Assembly: GCA_902494515.1 (NCBI GenBank)
Contig: CABUTS010000007.1
Location: 3,946 to 67,945 of the forward strand
Direction: 5' to 3'
Length of the DNA stretch: 64,000 nt
Source: an uncultured Muribaculaceae bacterium
Lineage (GTDB): Bacteria; Bacteroidota; Bacteroidia; Bacteroidales; Muribaculaceae
Shown here: in pieces, positions 1 to 8,267 of the stretch
Layout of the letters: each line of letters starts with the position of its first letter
Position numbering within the stretch: the first letter of the stretch is position 1
The notes under the pieces: model-generated
Seen by the model: the letters and a program-made list of their open reading frames with translations, nothing else
What the model was told of the DNA's origin: nothing
Database searches by the model: none
Program-made: the position numbers and the translations under genes

Positions 1-269
1 TCTGGGATTTGGTTTTTCCATTGATATGTTGGTAAGGTGATTCTGTCGGAAACAGTGAGTGGCTGATTTACCCGCAAATTTAACAAATTATACTTAAATA
101 AGTGTATAATTTATGCTTAATATCGGATATATCTCAGTTTTAATCCCTTTAAAAAGCATTTTAATGTGTCTGTTATACGTTTTATACTGCAAAAATTAAT
201 GCTTGAATATTTACTTTGCAAACGTAAACCATGCACATCTTATAGCGTAAACCATACATACCTTATAAC
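1..269. other. AT-rich upstream region of the first gene
   Basis: No gene is seen in this AT-rich stretch. A weak -7-like box TTACTTTG lies at 211-218, with no convincing -33 box at the expected distance. It is followed by a near-perfect tandem repeat that ends just before the start codon at 270. The left flank of the window gives no further context. Confidence 0.5.
223..267 (+). repeat. 22-bp tandem direct repeat in the leader of the first gene
   Basis: Two copies of a 22-bp unit, starting CGTAAACCAT and ending CTTATA, lie at 223-244 and 246-267 and differ at three positions. The second copy ends 2 bp before the ATG. If the -7-like box at 211-218 is used, both copies are transcribed into the 5' leader. 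A regulator or RNA-binding site is possible, but a simple duplication is not excluded. Confidence 0.6.
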
Positions 270-1523
270 ATGAAATACAGATCAATCATATCACTGATCA
301 TAGCACTCTCGCTTGGAACGCTTCAGGGAGCCTGCCAGCAAAACCGGCAGGATTCATGCGGGCGCTTCGATTCATATAAAGGGCTCGTCATGGCGGGTTA
401 CCAGGGTTGGTTCAACACCCCCGGCGACGGCGCCAACCGCAACTGGCACCACTATGAGAACGGGCGCGTGTTCCGTCCGGGCGCCTGCACCATCGACCTG
501 TGGCCAGAAGTGAGCGAATATCCCCAGCTGTATCCCACGGAGTTCACATTCGAGAACGGCGATACCGCGCGTGTGTTCTCCTCCTACGATGCCTCGACCG
601 TGGATACCCATTTCCGCTGGATGCAGGATTACGGTCTCGACGGCGTTTTCATGCAGCGCTTTATCTCCGAAATCCGGAACAATAGCGGACGGAAGCATTT
701 CAATAAGGTGCTGGAGTCGGCGCTGGCGTCGGCCGCCAAATATGAGCGCGCTATTGTAGTGATGTATGACCTCAGCGGCATGAACGCCGGCGACGGGGCG
801 CTGCTGCTCAAGGACATGAAGGACCTTTGCAAGCGCTTCGACTTGCAGAACCGCAAGAAGAACCCGACATATCTCCACCATAACGGCAAACCGCTGGTGA
901 CCGTCTGGGGCGTGGGCTTCAATGATCGCCGCCGCTACGGCCTCGAGGACGCCAAGATGATTGTCGACGGTCTCAAGGAGATGGGTTTCAGCGTTATGCT
1001 CGGAGTGCCGACCTACTGGCGCACCTTCGGCCGCGATACCGAGAAAAATCCCGAACTCCATGCGCTTATCAAGAAATGTGACATCGTAATGCCTTGGTTT
1101 GTCGGTCGTTACAATGATAAGAGCTACCGGCAGTTCGCGCCGCTGATTGCCGGCGACATCGCCTGGGCCAAGGCTAACGGGGTGGATTACGCGCCGCTCT
1201 GTTTCCCCGGTTTCTCCTGGAAAAACATGAACGGACACGAGAACTCCGTGCCTATCCCCCGCAATAAAGGCAACTTCTTCTGGCAGCAGCTGTCAAACTG
1301 CATCAACAGCGGTGCCGAGATGCTCTACATCGCTATGTTCGATGAAATCGACGAAGGTACGGCGATTTTCAAATGCGCCAAGCGCGTGCCCGTGGGTGCC
1401 AGCCGGTTCGTGCCGATCGAAGATGGCATCGAAAGCGACCATTATCTGTGGCTCGCCGGGCAGGCCGGCAAGATGCTTCGCGGCGAAATCCCCCTGCAGA
1501 TGCAGCAGCCCGTTCGTCAATAG
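270..1523 (+). CDS. GH99/GH71-like glycoside hydrolase, lipoprotein
   Basis: A 417-residue exported protein of the GH99/GH71-like TIM-barrel group that is common in Bacteroidota. The signal peptide ends in a lipobox (LQGAC), making Cys22 the lipidated residue. The mature protein opens with the conserved block YKGLVMAGYQGWF (about 36-48) and later carries MFDEIDEG (about 356-363). Glu359 and Glu362 sit like the paired carboxylates of GH99 enzymes, so they are likely catalytic; this is inference. Two paralogues are in PUL 1 (14306 and 27038). Unlike the one at 14306, the residues after the cysteine (QQNRQD) are not an acidic surface-export signal, so it may stay periplasmic. Convergent with the esterase gene downstream. 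Substrate unknown; GH99 members act on alpha-mannans and GH71 on alpha-1,3-glucan, and these relatives are mostly uncharacterised. Confidence 0.8.
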   Translation: MKYRSIISLIIALSLGTLQGACQQNRQDSCGRFDSYKGLVMAGYQGWFNTPGDGANRNWHHYENGRVFRPGACTIDLWPEVSEYPQLYPTEFTFENGDTARVFSSYDASTVDTHFRWMQDYGLDGVFMQRFISEIRNNSGRKHFNKVLESALASAAKYERAIVVMYDLSGMNAGDGALLLKDMKDLCKRFDLQNRKKNPTYLHHNGKPLVTVWGVGFNDRRRYGLEDAKMIVDGLKEMGFSVMLGVPTYWRTFGRDTEKNPELHALIKKCDIVMPWFVGRYNDKSYRQFAPLIAGDIAWAKANGVDYAPLCFPGFSWKNMNGHENSVPIPRNKGNFFWQQLSNCINSGAEMLYIAMFDEIDEGTAIFKCAKRVPVGASRFVPIEDGIESDHYLWLAGQAGKMLRGEIPLQMQQPVRQ

Positions 1524-1840
1524 AACTTAAGGATAACAAATGATATTAGGTAAATGATTTTATATCAGGTTTTTAGATGATTATTGATTAGGTATTTAAG
1601 GCAAATGATTATTTCAGGTTTTTAAGGATAATTCGCAGGATAACAGAGACTCTCCGGGAAACTCCGATAATGGAGAGGCTTGCAAAAGCTCCGATTACGG
1701 AGAGGCTCTGAAAAATCCTTAATATAAACGGATTGAAAAAACTCTTTGGTTTTAAAGATGCACTAATTTGTTTAGGTTTATTTGGTAAAAGAGGCCGGTT
1801 CGTGCGAATCGGCCTCTTTTAACAATCGTCGGGGGTGGGG
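1524..1840. other. Convergent intergenic region with repeats and a terminator
   Basis: This 317-bp AT-rich spacer between convergent genes holds no gene. A 19-bp unit (CTCCGAT..GGAGAGGCT) is repeated at 1662-1680 and 1689-1707. A looser repeat built around AAATGATT and CAGGTTTTTA occurs near 1552-1580 and 1602-1628. A strong hairpin at 1787-1820 ends the region. Confidence 0.6.
1787..1820. terminator. Bidirectional intrinsic terminator
   Basis: The arms AAAAGAGGCCG (1787-1797) and CGGCCTCTTTT (1810-1820) are perfectly complementary. The inner bases extend the helix with a G-T pair and further Watson-Crick pairs. The A-run and T-run flank the GC stem on either strand, so it can end both the gene at 270 and the esterase gene, which stops at 1841. 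Confidence 0.9.
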
Positions 1841-3250
1841 TTATTCGGCGATGAGAGCTTGGTAGATTTTGCGGGCGAGGAGCTCGGCACCGCGGTCGGT
1901 GGGGTGGATGTTGTCGGAGTATGAGATGGCTTCCTCGCCGAGGTATGCGTTGTGCAAGTCGATGGCTTTCAGCCGGTTGTCGTGGGCTATTTGCTTAATC
2001 TGCGGTGTGATTTCATGGAGGATAGTGCCTTCGGTGATGCCCCAGATCTTGCTACCGTCGGCGACGCGGGCTTTGGCCGGCAGACAGACATAGATTTCAG
2101 GCAGCGAGGGAAGATACTTGAACCTGTCGATAATTTCCTGATAGTCAGCGGCGAAGTCATCCTTGTATTTCCAGTTGTAGGGCTTGCTGTCGTTGCCGCC
2201 GAGCTTTATGATCACGATATCGGGGTTCCATTCGGCGGCCTGACGGCAGGCGTCGAGGGTGATGTAGCCGAAAGGCTGGCGCTCCGATTCTGTCCCCTTG
2301 CGCAGGGCCGTGGCACTGGGCACACCGAAGTTGCGCACCTCATATCCGTCGCCGAGCATCCGCTGAAGCACTGCAGGATAAGCCTTTGTAGCGGCATCCG
2401 AGGTGCCTGAACCGTGAGTGATGCTGTTGCCGAGACAGGCAATCTTGAGGGGGCCGCGCTGCGGAGCACCGTTGTAGATGGCGTCCTTGATGTAAGGCAC
2501 AACTACGGCGGCGCTGTCCAGACCGTGGGGATGATGACCTCCCTTGGGACGTGTAATCGAGTGGAACGGAGCGTTGTAGCGGCGGTAGCAGGCTTTGACG
2601 ATGGCGCCGTTGCGCTCGTAGGGGACGATGGTGTCCTGACCGCCGTTCAGCAGCAGCACCGGCACCTTGGCCTGCGCTATCTTATGAATATTGTATGCGG
2701 CATTGTCGGTGTATTCGCCGATTTCAGGCTCAAAACCGAGCTTGTTTTTGACATCGGCCCACCACTGACCGTTGCGCCTGAGCTCGAAAATGTCGACCAG
2801 AGGATTGTCGAGAATCAGACAGCCTACGGTTTCGGGATAGGTCTCGGCGCGGCGCAGCGAATAGTAGCCGCCACGGCTCAGACCGTTCATCACCACTCGG
2901 GGCATCAGGCCGTAGTCCTTCACCATCATCTCGTAGAATTTCTGCCCGGCTTCGATGGCTTCCGGACGGCCCCACTCGTCGGTGGTGTTGAAATATGTGA
3001 TGTAGAAACCCTCGTTGAGCAGGGCGTCGTCGATTGCGGGGAAGGCGTCGAAGAACGCCGGGCGCCAAAGCCAGGGGTTCCCCTCGGCGGGTTTGTCGGG
3101 CACTACGACTATGGCGTCGCGGTTTTCAAACTTGAATTTGTAGCAGTCGCGGCCGTGCCAGGTTGTTTTCTCTCCGGGAAAGGTTGCGGGAGACTTTGCC
3201 GATGCTCCGAGGCAGAGCATCAGCAGAAGGAATGAAAGTATTTTTCGCAT
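1841..3250 (-). CDS. Two-domain esterase: alpha/beta hydrolase + SGNH hydrolase
   Basis: A 469-residue secreted protein (signal peptide about 1-19) that joins two different serine-esterase folds. The N-terminal alpha/beta-hydrolase has the nucleophile elbow GLSRGG (Ser125), an acid in GGQDTIVP (Asp206) and a histidine in KGGHHPHG (about 239-242). The C-terminal SGNH/GDSL domain has all four blocks: GNSITHG (Ser276), NFGVPS (Gly309), KLGGND (Asn353) and DNIHP (Asp446, His449). Both sites look intact, so it is probably bifunctional. Deacetylation of a plant cell-wall glycan is the likely role, inferred from the PUL next door. It lies 86 bp downstream of the membrane regulator on the same strand and may be co-transcribed with it. 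Confidence 0.85.
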   Translation of the reverse strand: MRKILSFLLLMLCLGASAKSPATFPGEKTTWHGRDCYKFKFENRDAIVVVPDKPAEGNPWLWRPAFFDAFPAIDDALLNEGFYITYFNTTDEWGRPEAIEAGQKFYEMMVKDYGLMPRVVMNGLSRGGYYSLRRAETYPETVGCLILDNPLVDIFELRRNGQWWADVKNKLGFEPEIGEYTDNAAYNIHKIAQAKVPVLLLNGGQDTIVPYERNGAIVKACYRRYNAPFHSITRPKGGHHPHGLDSAAVVVPYIKDAIYNGAPQRGPLKIACLGNSITHGSGTSDAATKAYPAVLQRMLGDGYEVRNFGVPSATALRKGTESERQPFGYITLDACRQAAEWNPDIVIIKLGGNDSKPYNWKYKDDFAADYQEIIDRFKYLPSLPEIYVCLPAKARVADGSKIWGITEGTILHEITPQIKQIAHDNRLKAIDLHNAYLGEEAISYSDNIHPTDRGAELLARKIYQALIAE

Positions 3251-3336
3251 TTCAGTATGGTGTAAGTTGGTACTTTATGCGGGGGCTTCGGACGCACCGG
3301 CTCCTTTGCGAGGAATTCGGCAGCTTCTTTGCGCGG

Positions 3337-5970
3337 TTAGGACTCCTTTATATTATTGTTGAGGATGTCCGACAGACTGTTGGGGTAGTCCGAACCGATG
3401 ATGGATTTGTATTCCTTGCAGAACGCCGCGTAGGTTGCCTGGGCGAGGCCGGTGCGCCCCTGGGCGTGGCGGATGCGGCATTTTGCGATAAGGGCGTCCT
3501 CGTTGATGAAATCGTGCTGGAAGAGCGTGTCGGCAATCTTGAGCTTCTGATTGGCCGACAGACCCGGCTGCTTGAGCAGGGCGCTGAACAGGTCGAGGGT
3601 GCGGTCGGAGAAGGCGCTCTTGAACGTGTCGACAATGTCGTTTTCGACGTTGGGAAGCACCATGCCGTTCAGCAGAAGCTCGAGCAGACGGTCGATGTTC
3701 TCGTTGCTGTTGTCCTCGAACAGGCGTATGGCCTCGAGGTAGTCGCAGGTTGTGCCCTCGCCGAAGCTGATGTTGCGGAAACCGTTGTGCGACTGCACTG
3801 TAACGTCGCCGATCTGCACCAGAATGTTGCGCAGACGGCTCATGTATACGTTGCGGTTGTTCTTGGCGGCTTCCTCCTCCTTGTCGCCCCAGAGCAGGGT
3901 CAGAATCTTGCTGTTGGGGATACCCATGGGGTTCTTGCCGGTGTGAAGGATGAGCAGAATCAGCAGGTTCTTGAGCGTCGGGGTGAACTGGTTGGTGATG
4001 TCCTCCCCCTTGGCGTCGAACACTCGGAAACCGCCGAGCAGACGCACGCTCGATTTCTCAAGGTTGTAGAACGCCGGCGCAGGCTCTGGTTCGGGAGCTG
4101 CCTGCAGGTCGGACTCCGGTTCCTCCGGCTTATCCTCCGGCTTATCCTCCGGACCATCGCTGCGGACCACGGCTTCGGCCGGCTTCACGGCCTGCTGCGG
4201 CTTGACCGGAACGCGCTTGCGGCGCCGGATGAACCACCATCCGCCCAAACCGCACGCTGCAATGCCGAGGCATATCAGGGTGATGATAAGCGGTTTGTTG
4301 TTGCCGCTGTCTTCGCTGCCCGCAATGTTCTGTGACAGGGACGCCACCGCTACCGGCGGGTAGTCGAGCTGGTAGATATTGAGAGTCGAAACGCCCTGAA
4401 TATCAGAGTTTACAATCACGGCGTAGAAACTCTTCTGGGTAGGGGAGTAGTAGAGATTGTAGTATAGCGTCTGGGCCTGAAGCGACGCGTTGATGTCCAT
4501 TGACATCTGCTCGAACCGCCCGGTTTTCATGTCGACCTTGAACAGCGAGCCGCCGTGATAGGTTGTCAGGATATACATGGCGTCAGATTCCCGGTCATAC
4601 ACCATGTTTTCCCCCGGGATGAAGTCGTTGCCCTTCCCCATGGGGGAGTCTTTGAGGTCCCACAACATGGTGACGCTGTCGGTTTTCAGGTCCACGGCAT
4701 ACATGTCGTAGTAGTTTCTCGGCCCGAGTTCCTGACGTCCCGACTGGCATCCGCGGCCGCCGAAGATATACAGGGTGCCGTCCACCAGCGCCGAGCTGCA
4801 GGAGTAGCGGGGATGTATGGCAGTCAGCTTCTTAGCTGACTGAGGCCTGTCGCTGTAGGGGTAGCTGCGCAGCAGGGTGTTGTTGTAGTGGAAGAAGCCG
4901 TAACCGCCGAAGCTCACGATGGCCGAGTCGGCGGGGTCGAAAACCGTGGTGTTGTTCCAGTAGGCATGCTCCTTGGCGGTCTTGCGTCCGCTGCTCCAGG
5001 ACTGCTTCACGGGATCGTAGAACGAGAAGATGTTCTCGTCGAGGTTGTAGGAGAGAAGCTGCTGATGCTGAGGTATATACATCAGCTGGTTGGGGTAGAC
5101 GGCGGCATATTCGCCCCCCTTGACCCGGATGGTGTCGGTGGTTTCTTCATTGACGTGGAACACATAGAGGGTCGGGGAGTCCTTGGAAGCCATGTAGAAG
5201 GTCGAGACGCGGGGATCGAAGGCAACCGAGGGGTAGTAGGAGAACTCGGCGGAGTAGATCTTTTTCCAGGAGGCGTTCTCGTCGATGAGCCAGGAGGCGT
5301 TCTCCACCGTAGCCGGGGAGTGCTTGATTTCATCATAGCAGACGTCGCCGTCGTGGCGCTCCATCTTCCAGTGGCGTATGGCTTTGTCGCCGCGGTGAAT
5401 CTCCACATCCCTTATGGCCACCGAGGCCACATCGAACAGCGGATACTCGGTCAGCGTGCAGAATCCCATTGCAATCCTGATACTTCCGGCGCCCACAAAG
5501 GCGTCGTAGGTTGTCTTGCTGACGACGCCGTTGTAGTCGAGTTCCACCTCGCCGGTCTCGGGCGACATGGTCAGACGCACGTGGACCCACTTGCCGTAGT
5601 CCAGCGGCTCGGACTGCACTATGTCACGGTCGCCGGTGACAAGCATGGGAAAACGGATGTAATCGGCTCCGATACAGTACATCAGGTCGATGTTGCTGTT
5701 GTTGTCGGCAATCACCTTGCATATGGAGCCCAGAGGATTATCGGGGTAGGCCCATAGATCCATGTCGATGCGGATGGTCTTGCCGTCGGTGGTCAGAGGC
5801 TCGCCGTTGTCGAGAAGTATGGAGGTGTATTCCGAGGCATCATGAGGGGCCGTCTGTATGTGTATGCCGTAGCCCGGATTCGGCGCCTTGGCGGCAGCAG
5901 GGCCGGGCATCGCTGTACAGAGGCAGAGGGCCATGCATATTTTAAGGATGATTTGCAGCTTGGTATTCAT
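3337..5970 (-). CDS. Membrane-spanning kelch-like sensor with C-terminal winged-helix regulator
   Basis: An 877-residue one-component regulator candidate. After a signal peptide (about 1-27) comes a LamG-like region, then a kelch/beta-propeller-like region (about 230-530; motifs such as IVSFGGYGFF and LYIFGGRGC). One transmembrane helix follows (about 559-578) with the stop-transfer patch RRRKR, then a Pro/Glu-rich linker. An OmpR/SARP-type winged helix (about 640-735, starting VRLLGGFRVFD) and a helical C-terminus similar to bacterial transcriptional activation domains complete it. The predicted topology is sensor outside, DNA-binding domain inside. It is transcribed away from PUL 1 across a 494-bp gap, with its own promoter at 6068-6075. 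Because PUL 1 has no other regulator nearby, control of PUL 1 is the simplest inference. The ligand is unknown. Confidence 0.75.
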   Translation of the reverse strand: MNTKLQIILKICMALCLCTAMPGPAAAKAPNPGYGIHIQTAPHDASEYTSILLDNGEPLTTDGKTIRIDMDLWAYPDNPLGSICKVIADNNSNIDLMYCIGADYIRFPMLVTGDRDIVQSEPLDYGKWVHVRLTMSPETGEVELDYNGVVSKTTYDAFVGAGSIRIAMGFCTLTEYPLFDVASVAIRDVEIHRGDKAIRHWKMERHDGDVCYDEIKHSPATVENASWLIDENASWKKIYSAEFSYYPSVAFDPRVSTFYMASKDSPTLYVFHVNEETTDTIRVKGGEYAAVYPNQLMYIPQHQQLLSYNLDENIFSFYDPVKQSWSSGRKTAKEHAYWNNTTVFDPADSAIVSFGGYGFFHYNNTLLRSYPYSDRPQSAKKLTAIHPRYSCSSALVDGTLYIFGGRGCQSGRQELGPRNYYDMYAVDLKTDSVTMLWDLKDSPMGKGNDFIPGENMVYDRESDAMYILTTYHGGSLFKVDMKTGRFEQMSMDINASLQAQTLYYNLYYSPTQKSFYAVIVNSDIQGVSTLNIYQLDYPPVAVASLSQNIAGSEDSGNNKPLIITLICLGIAACGLGGWWFIRRRKRVPVKPQQAVKPAEAVVRSDGPEDKPEDKPEEPESDLQAAPEPEPAPAFYNLEKSSVRLLGGFRVFDAKGEDITNQFTPTLKNLLILLILHTGKNPMGIPNSKILTLLWGDKEEEAAKNNRNVYMSRLRNILVQIGDVTVQSHNGFRNISFGEGTTCDYLEAIRLFEDNSNENIDRLLELLLNGMVLPNVENDIVDTFKSAFSDRTLDLFSALLKQPGLSANQKLKIADTLFQHDFINEDALIAKCRIRHAQGRTGLAQATYAAFCKEYKSIIGSDYPNSLSDILNNNIKES

Positions 5971-6067
5971 CGTATCCTATATCTGTTTTGGACGGATATT
6001 ATCGTTTGGCAATGAGGCGGGGTATCAGAATGTGAGGTCAGTTAAAGACTTGGGAATAATGTTAGTG

Positions 6068-6098
6068 CAAAGATACTCTTTTTATATAAGAAAACACA
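6068..6098 (-). promoter_or_regulatory. Promoter of the membrane regulator
   Basis: On the minus strand a perfect Bacteroidota -7 box TATCTTTG lies at 6075-6068. About 19 bp upstream is TGTTTT, close to the -33 consensus. The transcript would have a leader of about 90 nt before the start codon at 5970. Confidence 0.7.
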
Positions 6099-6373
6099 CA
6101 TTTAGGAATAGAAAAATTTGCCACATTCGCGTCAATTCGGCATTAAAATGAAGAATTAATGCAAATTTACCGTGTATTTAAAGGGTCGTTAATCTTTTTT
6201 TTAGGATAAATACGGGTGAAGGCTGAGCGGGGAGGCGTGAGTTGCCGTCTGCTGCATTTGCCGTTCAGCGCCCGGTTAAGTAAAATTAGTTTTTGAAGTG
6301 TTAAAAATGGCTTTAATTATAAATTTTTTTGTGAGGATAAGGATTAATTAAGGTTCTTTTAATAAAGAAATCT

Positions 6374-6381
6374 TAAATTTG
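6374..6381 (+). promoter_or_regulatory. Promoter -7 box of PUL 1
   Basis: TAAATTTG matches the Bacteroidota -7 consensus TAnnTTTG. The -33 region near 6350-6357 is poor. Transcription would start near 6386, giving a leader of about 78 nt to the ATG at 6465. An in-frame ATG at 6390 is almost at the transcription start, which argues against its use. Confidence 0.65.
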
Positions 6382-6464
6382 CGGTCGAAATGGCGTCAAA
6401 GCCAGCCGTGCGTGAAGAACTTTCAATATCTATATACCTTAAACCAAAAACCAACAATTTTCAC

Positions 6465-8156
6465 ATGAACAAGAATTTCAAAAACCTCTTGCTGTGTGGA
6501 GCCGCAGTGGCGCTCTCCGCATGTGTGTTCACGTCGTGCGACGATGATGATGACTATGAAACCAGAATTTCGGTTCTCGAAACCGCAGTCGCCGATCTTC
6601 AGTCTCAGCTCAACAAGGCTCTCACCGTTGGTGCCAGCATCACCAATGTCACCGAGGACAATGGCACCTACACCATCACTCTGAGCGATGGCCAGGTCCT
6701 CACCATCAAGCCCGGCACAGGCGGAGGCGGCGAAGCTGTCACCGTTACCCTCACCGACACCGAAGCTATCATCACCGTGGGCGACACCGAATATCGCCTC
6801 CCCCTCGGCTCTTCTGTCTCCTCTCTCGTATACAGCCCCGAATATGTCGACGGCAAGGTTATCATCTCCGACGCTGCCGGAACTGTCGTCAAGTTCCTGG
6901 CCTGTCCGGCCCTGACCGACCTCAACGGCGCAACCTTCACCATCGCCGAATCCCACGCCCTGAAATCCCGCGCCATGGGCGAAGAGGACTTCAAGGTCAG
7001 CAATGCCGAACTCGTTGACGGTTTCGTAAACCTCACCGTTCTCTGCATCAACGGCGAACTCGCCGGCCAGACCCACGCAGCCTGCGTTCAGATGAACTAC
7101 AAGGGTGCCGTCATCGGTTCCAACTACTTTAATATAGAGGTATCCCCGGAGTTCTCGTTCTCCAGCGAGGCTATCGACCCCAACATCACTGTTGCCGGCG
7201 GTACTCTCCAGGATAACGGCGCTTACGCCCTGACCATCGAGACCACCGCACTCTCCGACGGTTACGACTTCGCCACCGTATTCCAGAACGTACCCGCAGG
7301 TGCCGAATACCGCATCGCTCCCACCTCCAAGCAGCCCGGCGGCGACGCCCAGATGAAGCGCGACCTCCTGGCCGCCTCCCTGGCCAAGGATGGTAAGTTC
7401 GCATGGACCGGCCGTCCCGGCACCAGCTTCAACGGCAACGAGGAGCAGAAGGGCTTCCTTGTAACCGTTGTCAAGGACGAAGTTGTCATCGCCAAGATGT
7501 ACCTCATGCTCAACGACCCGCTGGCCGGCATGAACATAGAGTTCGACAACGCCCTCCGTTCGCAGCACATGGAGTATGGTGTTCCCAACGAAGACCACTC
7601 CGAAGGCTCTCCCCTCCACCTCCACAAGGGTGCCCAGAAAGTTAACTTCGTTGAAATCATGCTCAAGCAGCAGCTCGCTCTCGGCCACGGCTCCGCATGG
7701 GACTTCTGCGAAGCTCTCGGCAACTACGCCAACGACCTGGTTTACGCTACCGACAAGGCTCTCGTTGTTCAGGAGGACGCCATGAAGTACTGCAAGTTCT
7801 CCCAGGGTGTTAAGTGGTACAACGTACAGACCTCCGTCGTTTCCTCGCAGCGCCGCAACTGGGGCATGGATGAAGCTGAAATGAAGGCTATCGCCCAGGG
7901 CGAATGTAACGGCGAAATCATCGGTGGCTGGGACGGCGTTTCCGGCGAGGATCTTGCCAACATGGGCTTCGCCATCACACCTGACGGTTTCATCGAAACA
8001 ACCGCCGACTTCCCCGGCTGGGGTCTCCGTGTCGGCATGGGCGTAGAGTTCGAATATGACTACGGAACTCTTTCCATCTGCAATAACTGCCTCGCTTATC
8101 TGTTCTTCGGCCGTCGTTCGCTCGACGAGGGAGTAGTCGATCCCGCCGCAAGGTAA
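6465..8156 (+). CDS. Surface lipoprotein with N-terminal coiled coil, first gene of PUL 1
   Basis: A 563-residue lipoprotein. I chose the ATG at 6465 rather than the upstream 6390 because it starts a proper signal peptide with the lipobox FTSC. The cysteine is followed by five aspartates, which resembles the Bacteroidota lipoprotein export signal for the outer surface. Then comes a short coiled coil (RISVLETAVADLQSQLNKAL), like the DUF4988-type segment of other PUL surface proteins, and Gly-rich, beta-rich repeats. The rest has no motif I recognise and no catalytic signature. As the first gene, 111 bp before susC, it may be a glycan-binding protein used with SusC/SusD; this is inferred from position only. 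Confidence 0.65.
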   Translation: MNKNFKNLLLCGAAVALSACVFTSCDDDDDYETRISVLETAVADLQSQLNKALTVGASITNVTEDNGTYTITLSDGQVLTIKPGTGGGGEAVTVTLTDTEAIITVGDTEYRLPLGSSVSSLVYSPEYVDGKVIISDAAGTVVKFLACPALTDLNGATFTIAESHALKSRAMGEEDFKVSNAELVDGFVNLTVLCINGELAGQTHAACVQMNYKGAVIGSNYFNIEVSPEFSFSSEAIDPNITVAGGTLQDNGAYALTIETTALSDGYDFATVFQNVPAGAEYRIAPTSKQPGGDAQMKRDLLAASLAKDGKFAWTGRPGTSFNGNEEQKGFLVTVVKDEVVIAKMYLMLNDPLAGMNIEFDNALRSQHMEYGVPNEDHSEGSPLHLHKGAQKVNFVEIMLKQQLALGHGSAWDFCEALGNYANDLVYATDKALVVQEDAMKYCKFSQGVKWYNVQTSVVSSQRRNWGMDEAEMKAIAQGECNGEIIGGWDGVSGEDLANMGFAITPDGFIETTADFPGWGLRVGMGVEFEYDYGTLSICNNCLAYLFFGRRSLDEGVVDPAAR

Positions 8157-8175
8157 TCCACAATACCTACATAGA

Positions 8176-8221
8176 TCCGGGAGATGCGCCCCTGCATCCC
8201 TGCGCCCGACGCTCTCCCGGA
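8176..8221 (+). other. Intercistronic hairpin before susC
   Basis: The arms TCCGGGAGA (8176-8184) and TCTCCCGGA (8213-8221) pair perfectly over 9 bp around a 28-nt loop. There is no T-run after it, so it is not an ordinary terminator. It could be an RNA processing or stability element. Confidence 0.55.
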
Positions 8222-8267
8222 GTCCATACTTCAACAAGGATTTACAACTTTAGAGAATAGATAACAG

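Larger units (their letters stand above)
5971..6464. promoter_or_regulatory. Divergent promoter region between regulator and PUL 1
   Basis: This 494-bp AT-rich gap separates the divergent regulator gene and PUL 1. It holds a promoter for each direction (described separately) and about 290 bp between them in which no gene or obvious hairpin is seen. Operators for PUL 1 control most likely lie here. Confidence 0.6.

Noticed and set aside
6390..6464. Extra 25 residues at the start of the first PUL 1 gene
   Set aside because: The upstream ATG is nearly at the predicted transcription start, and the extension would bury the lipoprotein signal peptide.
6423..8237. 604-codon open frame on the minus strand opposite the PUL 1 lipoprotein gene
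   Set aside because: It mirrors the strongly biased codon use of the real gene, has no signal or family motif and would overlap it completely.
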